Assembly: GCA_001298555.1 (NCBI GenBank)
Contig: LJCW01000326.1
Location: 1-56,799, forward strand
Source of the DNA: Actinobacteria bacterium OV450
GTDB taxonomy: Bacteria > Actinomycetota > Actinomycetes > Streptomycetales > Streptomycetaceae
Reading direction: 5' to 3'
Length of the DNA: 56,799 bases
Under the pieces are notes generated by a model. It did no database searches, had not been told where the DNA came from, and worked only from the letters and a program-made list of their open reading frames with translations. This document shows, piece after piece, positions 32,831 through 43,300 of the stretch (the first letter of the stretch is position 1; the number at the start of each line of letters is the position of its first letter). The position numbers were made by a program, and so were the translations under genes.

Positions 32831-33885
32831 CGACTCACCCACAGGTCCTGCGGGCCCGGACGCTCTACGAGATGATGCGTCCGCAGGAGGCGCGCGAAGC
32901 GGTCGGCCGCCGCCTCGCCGAGGACCCCGACGACCACCAGGCGTGGAGCCTGCTCGGCCAGTGCCACCTGACCCTGGGCCAGTACTCCGAGGCCTTCGCC
33001 GCCGCGCTGGAGTCCCTGCGGCTCGAACCGGGCTTCCTCGACGCGCACTTCGTCCGCGGCTACGCCCTGCGCCACCTGGGCCGGCTCGAGGAGGCCGAGG
33101 CGGCGCAGCGCTTGGCGATCCGCATCGATCCGTATGCCTGGGGCCCCCGACGGCAGCTCGCCGAGCTGCTGCTGGAACTGGCCCCGGACCGACCGGAGGA
33201 GGCGCTCGAGCACGCCGGGGTCGCGGTGCGGGAGGGACCGGAGGAGACCTGCACGTGGGCGACCATGTACAAGGTCGCCACGTTCCACGAGCGGACCGAG
33301 CTGGCCGACGAGGCCATCCGGCAGATCCTCCGCGTCGACCCCGCGCACACTCTCGCCGTCACCGTGTCCACGGAGCGCGAGGCCGCCAAGGCCGGCACCT
33401 CCGCCGCCCGGGCCGCCGAACTGTACGCGGGCGGGCTCGCGGCCGCACCGCACTCCGACGCGCTCCGCGAGGACCTCGACAGGGCCGTCTACCGGATGCT
33501 GCGCGGCACCCGGTGGCTCGCCCTGCTCTGTCTGGTCATGGCCGCCGTCACCGTCGACGTCTTCCCGGCCGGGGGCGGGGCGGAGGAGCTGCCCGTCCAT
33601 CCCGGCACCCGGCTGTGGGCGCTGGCCCTGATGGCCGTGGTGTGGGGCTTCGGCGCCTGGCGCCGTTACCGGCGGCTGCGGACCGGGGCACAGCTCGCCG
33701 TGTTCGCGCTCGTGCGCCGCTCGTTCTGGTCCAGGGTCGTGCTCGGCCAGGCCACCTGGGCCACCCTGTGCGCGCTGTTGCTCGTGGCCCTTCCGTGGAG
33801 CGAGCGCACCGTCCCCCAGGTCCTGTTCTGGCTGGCGCTCGTACCGAACCTGCTCAGCATCACCCACGACCGGGACAAGGTCTGA
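32827..33885 (+). CDS. TPR protein with C-terminal membrane helices
   Basis: The 352-residue protein has about five tetratricopeptide repeats in residues 1-215 (SLLGQCHLTLGQYSEAFAAA, ARGYALRHLG-type units) and four hydrophobic helices near 220-345 (LALLCLVMAAVTVDVF, LWALALMAVVWGFGAW, ATLCALLLVALPW, VLFWLALVPNLL). It likely faces the cytoplasm with its TPR arm and anchors in the membrane. The GTG start overlaps the AAA stop, and its TGA overlaps the next ATG by one base. Confidence 0.75.
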   Translation: MTTHPQVLRARTLYEMMRPQEAREAVGRRLAEDPDDHQAWSLLGQCHLTLGQYSEAFAAALESLRLEPGFLDAHFVRGYALRHLGRLEEAEAAQRLAIRIDPYAWGPRRQLAELLLELAPDRPEEALEHAGVAVREGPEETCTWATMYKVATFHERTELADEAIRQILRVDPAHTLAVTVSTEREAAKAGTSAARAAELYAGGLAAAPHSDALREDLDRAVYRMLRGTRWLALLCLVMAAVTVDVFPAGGGAEELPVHPGTRLWALALMAVVWGFGAWRRYRRLRTGAQLAVFALVRRSFWSRVVLGQATWATLCALLLVALPWSERTVPQVLFWLALVPNLLSITHDRDKV

Positions 33886-34955
33886 TGAGCCGGGCCCTGC
33901 AACAGGCCGACGCCCTCTTCGACCTGGGGCGCCACGAGCAGGCCGCCGCACTCGCCGCCCGGCACCTCGCCGGCGCCCCCGACGACGCGACCGCGCTCGT
34001 GCTGCTCGCCCGCTGCCGGGACCGCCTCGGCGACGCACAGGAGGCGCTCACCAGCGTCGAACACGCCCTGCGCGTCGCACCCGAGTCGGTGAGCGCCTGG
34101 ATGCTGCACGCCCACGTCCTGCTCTCCCTGAAGAAGAACGGGCAGGCCGAGGACTCCGCCCGGCGCGCCGTCGAACTCGCCCCGCAGCTCTGGGCGAGCC
34201 ACTACACACTCGGCGTCGTCCTGAACCGCAGCGCCCGCAGGAAGCGCAGGCGGGCCGCGTACGAGTCGGCCCTCAGGGCCGTCGCCCTCGCCCCCGAGGA
34301 GAGCGACGCGCACGTCCTCCTCGGCGTGACCGCCCACCGCACCGGCAACCACCGCGTCGCCCAGCAGGCCTACGAGACGGCGCTGCGCCTCAACCCGGAC
34401 AACAGCGCGGCCCACAACAACCTCTCGCTGCTCCATCTGCGCCGCCGATGGCTCCGTCCCGGCTCGTGGACCCGGGCCGCCGAGGGCTTCGTCCAGGCCG
34501 CCGCCCTCGACCTGGACGACCACCACGCCCGCCACAACCTGGAGAACATGGCCTGGGGAACCCTCTTGGGCTCCCGCTGGGTGGCCTTCGCCGGAACCGT
34601 CTCGGTGTCATTGGGCTCCGCCCGCCTGCGTGCGGGCGCCGCCGGCACCGACGCCCTCGTCACCCACCTGGTGTGCGCGGCCGTGCTCGTCGGCGGCTGG
34701 GGCGGCTGGCTGTGGTGGCAGACCCGGCGGGTCCCGCCCCATCTTCGCCGGCCCCTCCTGCTGGTGTCGCGCGGCTCCCGGCCGGTCGTCGGGATGGCGT
34801 TGGCCGTCGCGCTGCTCATCGTCCACGCGGCCGTTGCGCTGGTGCTGTGGCGCAGCGCCGTGTTCAGCGCGCTCGCGATTCCGCTGGTCTTCTTCGCGCT
34901 CGTCATATCCGTGGCCGGCCGCACCACCCTCCAGCAGCAGGCGCCGAAGCAGTAG
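33885..34955 (+). CDS. TPR protein with C-terminal membrane helices, second copy
   Basis: The 356-residue protein parallels its neighbour: six or so TPR units (residues ~1-220; ALQQADALFDLGRHEQAAAL, AHVLLGVTAHRTGNHRVAQQ, AAHNNLSLLHL) and three or four membrane helices near 245-345. The ATG at 33885 shares its A with the preceding TGA. Together with the AAA ATPase it forms a coupled three-gene unit, suggesting a membrane-anchored ATPase-adaptor assembly whose substrate is unknown. Confidence 0.75.
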   Translation: MSRALQQADALFDLGRHEQAAALAARHLAGAPDDATALVLLARCRDRLGDAQEALTSVEHALRVAPESVSAWMLHAHVLLSLKKNGQAEDSARRAVELAPQLWASHYTLGVVLNRSARRKRRRAAYESALRAVALAPEESDAHVLLGVTAHRTGNHRVAQQAYETALRLNPDNSAAHNNLSLLHLRRRWLRPGSWTRAAEGFVQAAALDLDDHHARHNLENMAWGTLLGSRWVAFAGTVSVSLGSARLRAGAAGTDALVTHLVCAAVLVGGWGGWLWWQTRRVPPHLRRPLLLVSRGSRPVVGMALAVALLIVHAAVALVLWRSAVFSALAIPLVFFALVISVAGRTTLQQQAPKQ

Positions 34956-35084
34956 GAGGCCCCCCTCGCAGAGGGCCGTTGGGCTTTGCGTGCGGCGTGG
35001 GTGACGGCGGCCCGGGCCCGTTCCGGGGCTGCGGCGGCGCGCCGGTCGCGCCCGGCGCGCGGCCGCGGCGTGCCGGCCGGGCGG

Positions 35085-35771
35085 TCACTTGTCGAGGGTG
35101 CGCAGGCCGTTGACGAGGAGTCGCAGGCCGAATTCGAAGTGGGCCTCGAAGTCGCCGCCGGCGATCACGGGCACCGACGCGGCCAGATGGGGGAACGCGG
35201 ATTCCGTGACGGCCAGGCGCAGGCGTTCGGGGTCGGCCGGAGCCTCGCCGCCGAGGGCGGCCTGCTCCTCCAGGGTGTGGCCGAGCGTGAAGTTCACGAC
35301 GGCCAGCATGGCCCGCGCCGCGTCGCTCGCACCGAAGCCCGCCTCCCGCAGTGCGCCGATCAGGGCCTCGGCGAAACCGAGCGTGTTCCCGCCCGTCGAG
35401 TGGGTGCCGGCGAAGACCCGGGCACCGTCGCGGTGGCGGAGCAGTGCCGCACGCAGGGCGCGGGCCAGACCGGTCAGCTCTTCGGCCCAGTCCCCCTGAT
35501 CCGCTCCCCCGGGTGCCCTCGTGTCGCGGTCCGCGAGCATGCGTTCGGCCATGGCCGTCAGCAGGTCCTGCTTGGTGGCGAAGTACCGGTACAGCGCCCC
35601 TGCCTGCACCCCCATGGCCTCGGCCAGCCGGCGCATGGTCAGCGCGTCCAGGCCGGCCTCGTCCAGCAGGTCGAGGGCGGTGGCGACGGTGCGGTCGGGG
35701 TCGAGCTTCGCGGGGCGCCCCCGGGCGGTCGTCCGTGTCGGCGGCTCGGCGGGGCTTGACGGGTGACTCAT
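35085..35771 (-). CDS. TetR-family repressor
   Basis: The 228-residue protein has the TetR helix-turn-helix (LDALTMRRLAEAMGVQAGAL, YRYFATKQDLL) and a TetR-class C-terminal ligand domain (ARVFAGTHSTGG, FEFGLRLLVNGL). It is divergent from an FAD monooxygenase gene with two abutting operators between them, the arrangement of TetR/TetX- or RdmE-type pairs in which an aromatic ligand releases the repressor. ATG 35771 is chosen over 35780 because TATAAT (35784-35779) ends seven bases before it, giving a leaderless mRNA; no ribosome site precedes either ATG. Confidence 0.87.
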   Translation of the reverse strand: MSHPSSPAEPPTRTTARGRPAKLDPDRTVATALDLLDEAGLDALTMRRLAEAMGVQAGALYRYFATKQDLLTAMAERMLADRDTRAPGGADQGDWAEELTGLARALRAALLRHRDGARVFAGTHSTGGNTLGFAEALIGALREAGFGASDAARAMLAVVNFTLGHTLEEQAALGGEAPADPERLRLAVTESAFPHLAASVPVIAGGDFEAHFEFGLRLLVNGLRTLDK

Positions 35772-35778
35772 GGCCCCC

Positions 35779-35784
35779 ATTATA
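35779..35784 (-). promoter_or_regulatory. -10 box of the leaderless tetR transcript
   Basis: A consensus TATAAT on the minus strand directly abuts the first operator palindrome and lies seven bases upstream of the tetR ATG at 35771. Repressor binding next to it should block its own transcription. Confidence 0.6.
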
Positions 35785-35814
35785 GTGAACAGCGTTCACG
35801 TGAACATCGTTCAC
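35785..35814. promoter_or_regulatory. Two abutting TetR operator palindromes
   Basis: GTGAACAGCGTTCAC (35785-35799) and GTGAACATCGTTCAC (35800-35814) are 15-bp palindromes with identical six-base arms, placed end to end. They separate the divergent tetR and monooxygenase starts. Confidence 0.85.
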
Positions 35815-35850
35815 TAAATAGCGGACGTGCTGAATGAGGAGGTGAGGCCG

Positions 35851-37371
35851 ATGAACCCGGACGTGATCGTCGTGGGAGCCGGCCCGACCGGGCTGCTGCT
35901 CGCCGGTGAGCTGGCCCTGGCCGGTGTACGGACGCGGATCGTGGAGCGCCGCTGCGAGCCGCAGCACCAGTCACGCGCACTGAGCCTGCATCCCCGCAGC
36001 GTGGAGGTGCTCGACCAGCGGGGCATCGCCGACCGTTTCCTCGCCGCGGGCCGGACCGTGCCCGGCTGGCACTTCGCCGCCCTGGAGACGCAGCTCGACT
36101 TCTCCGCCCTGGACTCCCGGCACGGCTGCACGCTCTTCCTCGCGCAGGCCCGCACCGAGGCCCTGCTGGAGGGACGCGCCCGTGAGCTGGGCGTGGAGAT
36201 CCTGCGCGGCCACGAAACCGCCGAGGTGCGCCAGGGCCCCGACGGCGTCGAGGTCGACGTACGCGTCGCAGGTGTCCGCCGGACCATGCGGTCCCGGTAC
36301 GTGGTGGGGTGCGACGGCGCGCGCAGTGTGGTGCGGACGGCGGCCGGGATCGGCTTCCCGGGGACCGACGAGACGCTGACCGGGATGCTGGGGGACTTCG
36401 GTGTGGCCACCGCGGACCCCGGCACGCTGGAGCGGGCTCGGGCGCGCGGTGTTCTGGCCGTCGGCCTGGAGGACGGGCTGACCCGCTTCGTGCTGCTCTC
36501 CCCACCGCGGATGAGGGTACCGTCGTCGGAGCCGGTCACGGTCGAGGAGTTCCGCAGCGCGCTCCGGGATGCCTGTGGCAGCGACTGTGGTATCGGCGAA
36601 CCCCGGTGGCTGTCGCGGTTCGGCAACGCCACCCGGCTCGCGGAGTCCTACCGCGCCGGGCGGGTGCTGCTGGCGGGCGACGCGGCGCACATCCACTTCC
36701 CCGCGGCGGGCCAGGGTCTCAACACCGGGCTCCAGGACGCCATGAACCTCGGCTGGAAGCTGGCCGCCGAGATCAACGGCTGGGCGCCCCCGGGGCTCCT
36801 GGACACGTATCACGCCGAGCGGCACCCCGTGGGGCAGTCGGTCACCGAGAACACCGAGGTCCAGACCCTGCTGGCGGAACTCGCCCTCGTGGAGCAGTAC
36901 GAACGCCCCGCCCGGGCCCTGCGCAGGCTGATCGACGACCTCCTGGGCCTGGAGCAGGTCAACCGCCGTCTCGCCGGTGCCGTTTCGGCGATCGACACCG
37001 CCTACCCCTCGCCGGGCGACCCGCTCACCGGCCGGCGCATGCCCGACGTCGCGCTGGTCGCCGGTGGTTCCGGTGCCACCGGGGCGGGCAGGGTCTACGA
37101 ACTCCTCCACGAGGGGCGCTTCGTCCTGCTCGGGCTCGACGGCGACGCCGCGGCTCCTGACGCCGGGGAGTGGGCGGCCCGTGTCACCTCGGTGAGCGCC
37201 GCCCGGTACGACGCCCATCCCGTGCTCGACGGGCTCAGGGAGATCCTGATCCGGCCCGACGGTCACGTCGCCTGGGCGACCCGGACCGCCGACGGGCGGG
37301 CGCGCCGGGCGGAGCGCACCCTGGCCCTGACCGGCTGGGCGGGCAAGCCGCCGGGAAGGGAACGGGGATGA
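35851..37371 (+). CDS. FAD-dependent aromatic monooxygenase (PHBH-like)
   Basis: The 506-residue flavoprotein has the Rossmann FAD motif VVGAGPTGLLLAGELA (GxGxxG at 9-14), the DG motif VVGCDGARSVVR, and GDAAHIHFPAAGQGLNTGLQ binding the flavin ribityl chain. The C-terminal ~130 residues form a thioredoxin-like extension as in polyketide hydroxylases (RdmE, PgaE) and rifampicin monooxygenase. It hydroxylates an aromatic or polyketide substrate with NAD(P)H and O2. GGAGGTGAGG precedes the ATG at 35851. Regulation by the divergent TetR through 35785-35814 is likely. An antibiotic-inactivating role is as possible as a biosynthetic one. Confidence 0.88.
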   Translation: MNPDVIVVGAGPTGLLLAGELALAGVRTRIVERRCEPQHQSRALSLHPRSVEVLDQRGIADRFLAAGRTVPGWHFAALETQLDFSALDSRHGCTLFLAQARTEALLEGRARELGVEILRGHETAEVRQGPDGVEVDVRVAGVRRTMRSRYVVGCDGARSVVRTAAGIGFPGTDETLTGMLGDFGVATADPGTLERARARGVLAVGLEDGLTRFVLLSPPRMRVPSSEPVTVEEFRSALRDACGSDCGIGEPRWLSRFGNATRLAESYRAGRVLLAGDAAHIHFPAAGQGLNTGLQDAMNLGWKLAAEINGWAPPGLLDTYHAERHPVGQSVTENTEVQTLLAELALVEQYERPARALRRLIDDLLGLEQVNRRLAGAVSAIDTAYPSPGDPLTGRRMPDVALVAGGSGATGAGRVYELLHEGRFVLLGLDGDAAAPDAGEWAARVTSVSAARYDAHPVLDGLREILIRPDGHVAWATRTADGRARRAERTLALTGWAGKPPGRERG

Positions 37372-37411
37372 CCACGCCGGGTTCGTCACGTAGTCGTCCG
37401 CGCCGGCGTCC

Positions 37412-37434
37412 GGGGCGCGGGGCCTGCGCGCCCC
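37412..37434. terminator. Terminator between monooxygenase and kdpC
   Basis: GGGGCGCG (37412-37419) pairs with CGCGCCCC (37427-37434) around a seven-base loop, between two convergent genes. Confidence 0.55.
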
Positions 37435-37464
37435 ACCGGCTCCCCGTCCGCGGGAGGGGCACCG

Positions 37465-38142
37465 TCAGCTCCCGGCCAGTGCCTTGAGGGCGGTGTTGAG
37501 CTCCAGGACGTTGACGCGGGGCTCGCCCATGAAGCCGAGGGTGCGGCCGCTGGTGTGGTCCTTGACGAGCTTGTCGACCTGCTCGACGTCGAGGTGGTTC
37601 CGCTCGGCGACCCGGTGGACCTGGATCCGGGCGTACTCCGGGGAGATGTGCGGGTCCAGTCCGGAGCCGGAGGAGGTGACGGCGTCGGCCGGCACGTCCT
37701 CGGGCCTGACCTCGTAGGTGGCCGTGGAGTTGTCCGAGACGACAGCGGCCTTGGCGTCGGTGACCAGCTTCACCAGGTCCGGGTTGTCGGCGGCCTTGTT
37801 GGTGGCGCCGGAGACGATCAGCGAGTACTGCGTGTTGACGCTGTTGCCGCCCAAGCCGTTGGAGGGGCGCGGCTGGAACCACTTGAGGTCCGGTTTCGCG
37901 GCCTCTTCGGCGTCGTCGGGGTTCTGCTTCGGGAGGTTGTAGGTCTGCCCGATGAGGGAGGAGCCGACGACCCGGCCGCTCGCGTCCTTGATCTCGGAGC
38001 CGTTGGCCTTGTCGTTGAAGAGGGCCTGGGCCATGCCGGTGACGGCCAGCGGGTAGACGACCCCGCAGATCACGGTCAGGACGAGCAGGGCGCGCAGGCC
38101 CGCGCCGATCAGGCGGACGGTGCTGGATACGGAGTTGTTCAT
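37465..38142 (-). CDS. kdpC: Potassium-transporting ATPase subunit C
   Basis: KdpC stabilises the KdpFABC complex, a high-affinity ATP-driven K+ importer. The 225 residues start with one membrane helix (LRALLVLTVICGVVYPLAVTG), followed by the conserved KWFQPRPSNGLGGNS segment, LDPHISPEYARIQVHRVA and the tail GRTLGFMGEPRVNVLELN. The start is six bases after the kdpB stop. The extra residues in the middle (DDAEEAAKPD) are usual for actinobacteria. Confidence 0.95.
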   Translation of the reverse strand: MNNSVSSTVRLIGAGLRALLVLTVICGVVYPLAVTGMAQALFNDKANGSEIKDASGRVVGSSLIGQTYNLPKQNPDDAEEAAKPDLKWFQPRPSNGLGGNSVNTQYSLIVSGATNKAADNPDLVKLVTDAKAAVVSDNSTATYEVRPEDVPADAVTSSGSGLDPHISPEYARIQVHRVAERNHLDVEQVDKLVKDHTSGRTLGFMGEPRVNVLELNTALKALAGS

Positions 38143-38148
38143 CGTGGA

Positions 38149-40241
<2,093 letters not shown>

Positions 40242-40245
<4 letters not shown>

Positions 40246-41906
40246 GATGCGAGTCCTTCAGCGAGCGGACCCAGCGCGAGGGCGGGGAAGTAGGTCAGAC
40301 CGGTGATGACGACGATCGTCCCGACGAGCAGGCCCGCGTAGAGCGGCTTGTCGGTGCGCAGGGTGCCCGTGGTGGCGGGGACGGGCTGCTGCTCGGCGAG
40401 CGAGCCGGCCAGCGCGAGGACGAACACCATGGGCAGGAAACGGCCCAGGAGCATCGCGAGGCCGATGGTGCTGTTGAACCACTGGGTGTCGGCGTTGAGG
40501 CCGGCGAAGGCGGAGCCGTTGTTGTTGGCGCCCGAGGTGTAGGCGTACAGGACCTCGGAGAATCCATGGGCGCCCGAGTTCAGCATCGAGTGCGGCGGGG
40601 TGGGGAGCGCCATGGCGACCGCGGTGAAGCAGAGCACCAGTGCCGGGGTGATGAGGATGTAGCAGGCCGCGAGCTTGATCTCGCGGGTGCCGATCTTCTT
40701 GCCCAGGTACTCGGGGGTGCGGCCGACCATCAGGCCGGCGATGAACACCGCGATGATCGCCATGATCAGCATGCCGTAGAGGCCGGAGCCGACTCCGCCC
40801 GGCGCGATCTCGCCGAGCTGCATGCCCAGCAGCTGGATGCCGCCGCCCAGACCGGTGAAGGAGGAGTGGAAGGAGTTGACCGCACCCGTCGAGGTGAGCG
40901 TGGTGGCGACCGAGAAGATCGCGGAGGCTCCGACGCCGAAGCGGGTCTCCTTGCCCTCCATGGCCCCGCCCGCGACGTCCAGGGCCGGACCGTGGTGGGC
41001 GAACTCGGTCCACATCATCAGCGCCGTGAACCCGAGCCAGATCGTGGCCATCGTGGCGAGGATCGCGTAGCCCTGGCGCAGGCTTCCGACCATCCGGCCG
41101 AAGGTGCGGGTCAGCGCGAACGGGATCACCAGGATCAGGAAGACCTCGAAGAAGTTCGAGAACGGGGTCGGGTTCTCGAAGGGGTGCGCGGAGTTGGCGT
41201 TGAAGTAGCCGCCGCCGTTGGTTCCGAGTTCCTTGATGACCTCCTGCGAGGCGACGGCGCCGCCGTTCCACTGCCGGCTGCCGCCCAGGAACTGGCCGAC
41301 CTCGTGGATCCCGGCGAAGTTCTGGATGGCGCCGCACGCCACCAGCACGATCGCGCCGATCACGGAGATCGGCAGCAGGATCCGCACGGTGCCGCGGACC
41401 AGGTCGGCCCAGAAGTTGCCGAGTTCACCGGTGCGCGAGCGCGCCAAGCCCCGTACGAGGGCCACGGCGACGGCCATGCCGACTGCGGCCGAGACGAAGT
41501 TCTGCACTGCGAGTCCGCCGGTCTGCACGACGTGGCCCATGGCCTGCTCGCCGGCGTACGACTGCCAGTTGGTGTTCGCCACGAACGACGCCGCGGTGTT
41601 GAAGGCCTGGTCGGGGTCGATCGCGGAGAAGCCGAGCGAGCCGGGCAGGATCCCTTGCGCCCGCTGGAGGGCGTACAGGAACAGGACGCTGACCGCTGAG
41701 AAGGCGAGGACGCCGCGCAGGTAGGCGGGCCAGCGCATCTCGGCGGACGGATTGGCGCCGATGGCCTTGTAGATCCACTTCTCCGGCTTGTAGTGCTTCT
41801 CGGAGGAGTAGACGCGGGCCATGTGGTCGCCCAGGGGGCGGTAGGCCAGCGCGAGCGCGGCCGTCAGTGCGAGGAGCTGGAGCACACCAGCGAGAACGGG
41901 ACTCAT
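40242..41906 (-). CDS. kdpA: Potassium-transporting ATPase potassium-binding subunit A
   Basis: The 554-residue channel-like subunit has about ten membrane helices and the four selectivity-filter-type loops, for example [51 protein letters not shown] and [14 protein letters not shown]. It binds and conducts K+ in the Kdp complex. The start is seven bases downstream of kdpF. Confidence 0.97.
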
Positions 41907-41912
41907 CGGCGG

Positions 41913-42002
41913 CTAGAACCTCTCCGGGTACACGAGTGCGAGGACGAGGTAACCCAGCAGGGAGACGGCCACGACGAGGCCGACGATGTTTTCGGCGGTC
42001 AC
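41913..42002 (-). CDS. kdpF: Potassium-transporting ATPase small subunit F
   Basis: The 29-residue peptide (GTG start, ends ALVYPERF) is a single membrane helix with the KdpF-type LLGYLVLALVYPE pattern; KdpF lies at the KdpA-KdpB interface. Its GTG overlaps the stop of the 27-codon gene upstream (GTGA). Confidence 0.9.
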   Translation of the reverse strand: MTAENIVGLVVAVSLLGYLVLALVYPERF

Positions 42003-42082
42003 AGTTTGGCCACCCCTCGGGCGATGAGAGCCACCAGCGCGAAGACCGCGACCGTGGTGACGACGAAGGCCAGATCGGCCAT
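41999..42082 (-). CDS. 27-residue membrane peptide upstream of kdpF
   Basis: This short frame begins MADLAFVVTTVAVFALVALI and ends ARGVAKL; it is one membrane helix with a basic C-terminus. It has GGAG eight bases before the ATG and a GTGA overlap with kdpF, so it is almost certainly translated. It resembles KdpF in size and position but lacks the YPE motif. It may be an extra Kdp subunit or a leader that couples translation. Confidence 0.65.
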   Translation of the reverse strand: MADLAFVVTTVAVFALVALIARGVAKL

Positions 42083-42449
42083 CGTGAGCTCCTGGATGAA
42101 GTGATGAAATGGATTTCGGCCAGTACGGCCGATGTAGAGCAAACCCGGGGTCAGCGGGCCGTTGCGACTCCTTGACGGGCTCCATACGGGCGCAGCGGAA
42201 CTCTTGATGCCGCCCTGATGCCACGAGGTGACGCTCGGGGATCTCCAGTTCCGCCACCGAACGACACGCGCTGACGTCAGACACCTGTCAGGATCGGGTC
42301 CGGATGCGTCAGGGAGCCGTCAAGGACGTGTCCGGGCCGGGGTGACGGCGGAATACTGAAGGGGTCGAGGGGCGGGCACGGGGCCCGTGCGCATGACCGC
42401 GGAGCCGCCCCGGTCCTGCCGAGAACTCCGAACCCCTGCGAGGTGGATC
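42083..42449. promoter_or_regulatory. Divergent kdp/DUF4118 control region
   Basis: This 367-base gap separates the kdp operon (minus) from the sensor gene (plus). It holds the six-unit repeat array at 42276-42340, a palindrome CTGACGTCAG (42271-42280) touching it, and AATACT (42352-42357), a possible plus-strand -10 box 11 bases after the array. No clear minus-strand promoter was found by eye. Confidence 0.5.
42276..42340 (+). repeat. Six helically phased GTC(A/C)GG repeats, candidate response-regulator sites
   Basis: Units begin at 42276 (GTCAGACACCT), 42287 (GTCAGGATCGG), 42298 (GTCCGGATGC), 42308 (GTCAGGGAGCC), 42319 (GTCAAGGACGT) and 42330 (GTCCGGGCCGG). Spacings are 11, 11, 10, 11 and 11 bases. 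Tandem ~11-bp direct repeats are typical of OmpR-family response regulators (KdpE, PhoP) and SARPs. Confidence 0.6.
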
Positions 42450-43202
42450 ATGCGGATCCCGCTTCGTGACGCCGTTGCGGCCGCCGCAGCGCTGTTCGCA
42501 CCGTTCGCCGTCGCGCTGGCCCTCGTGCCCGTGCGTGGCGACGTATCGCACACCAATGTCGCCCTGGTCCTCGTGGTGGTCGTGGTGGCCGTATCCGCGC
42601 TGGGGAACCGGTACGCCGGCGCGCTCGCCGCGCTCTCGGCCGCCGCGTGGTTCGACTTCTTCCACACCGTGCCGTACGAGACCCTCCACATCGAGCAGCG
42701 CTCCGACGTCGAGACCGCCCTCCTCCTGCTCGTCGTGGGGCTGGCCGTCTCGCAGCTCGCGGCGCGGGCCCGGCTGCTGGGCGGCGTCGCCCTCGCGGAT
42801 GCCGGTCACCTCGCACGACTTCACGAGACGGCTCGGTTCGCGCGCTTCAGCACCTCGCCGGACGACGTGGCCGCACACGTACGGCAGGAGCTGGTCGAGC
42901 TGCTCGAACTACGGGCCTGCCGCTTCGAGCGCGGCTCCCTGCTCGGGCATCCGGCACGACTGGAGCAGGACGGTTCCGTCACCGTGCCGGACTGGGTGTG
43001 GGACCTGGACCGGCAGGGGTGGCCGGAGGGCGAGATCGAGCTGCGCGCCACCTCGGGCGGGCACTACGAGGGCCGTTTCATGATGACGCCCGTCCCCGGC
43101 GCCCCCGTCCCACCGCTGGAGGCGCGGCTGGTCGCGGTCACCCTGGCCGCCCAGGCCGCGGTGCCTCTGGACGCCCCGGCACCGGTCGGCTCCGGAGGCT
43201 GA
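42450..43202 (+). CDS. KdpD-like membrane sensor without kinase domain (DUF4118)
   Basis: The 250-residue protein has four membrane helices in residues ~8-110 (VAAAAALFAPFAVALALV, VALVLVVVVVAVSALG, GALAALSAAAWFDFFHTVPY, ALLLLVVGLAVSQLAARA), matching the DUF4118 input domain of KdpD, including the FDFFHTVPY loop. A GAF-like region follows (~120-235). The histidine-kinase H-box and ATPase domains are absent and the gene ends naturally. AGGTGG precedes the ATG at 42450. It is divergent from kdpFABC, so it probably senses K+ or turgor, or is a decoy or partner for a KdpDE system elsewhere. Confidence 0.8.
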   Translation: MRIPLRDAVAAAAALFAPFAVALALVPVRGDVSHTNVALVLVVVVVAVSALGNRYAGALAALSAAAWFDFFHTVPYETLHIEQRSDVETALLLLVVGLAVSQLAARARLLGGVALADAGHLARLHETARFARFSTSPDDVAAHVRQELVELLELRACRFERGSLLGHPARLEQDGSVTVPDWVWDLDRQGWPEGEIELRATSGGHYEGRFMMTPVPGAPVPPLEARLVAVTLAAQAAVPLDAPAPVGSGG

Positions 43203-43236
43203 GGCCCCGTCGTGCTGCCGCTCGCCGCCCACGGAC

Positions 43237-43279
43237 GGCGCTGCCGGCCACCGCCCGGGAGGGGGTGGCCGGCAGCGCC
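43237..43279. terminator. Bidirectional terminator
   Basis: GGCGCTGCCGGCCACC (43237-43252) and GGTGGCCGGCAGCGCC (43264-43279) form a perfect 16-bp stem with an 11-base loop, between the convergent sensor and carotenoid-oxygenase genes. Confidence 0.85.
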
Positions 43280-43300
43280 GGGGGTGTGTGTCGGGGGTGA

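Noticed and set aside
34958..34977. Hairpin after the second TPR gene as a terminator
   Set aside because: The stem has a three-base bulge and only about seven pairs; not strong enough to list.
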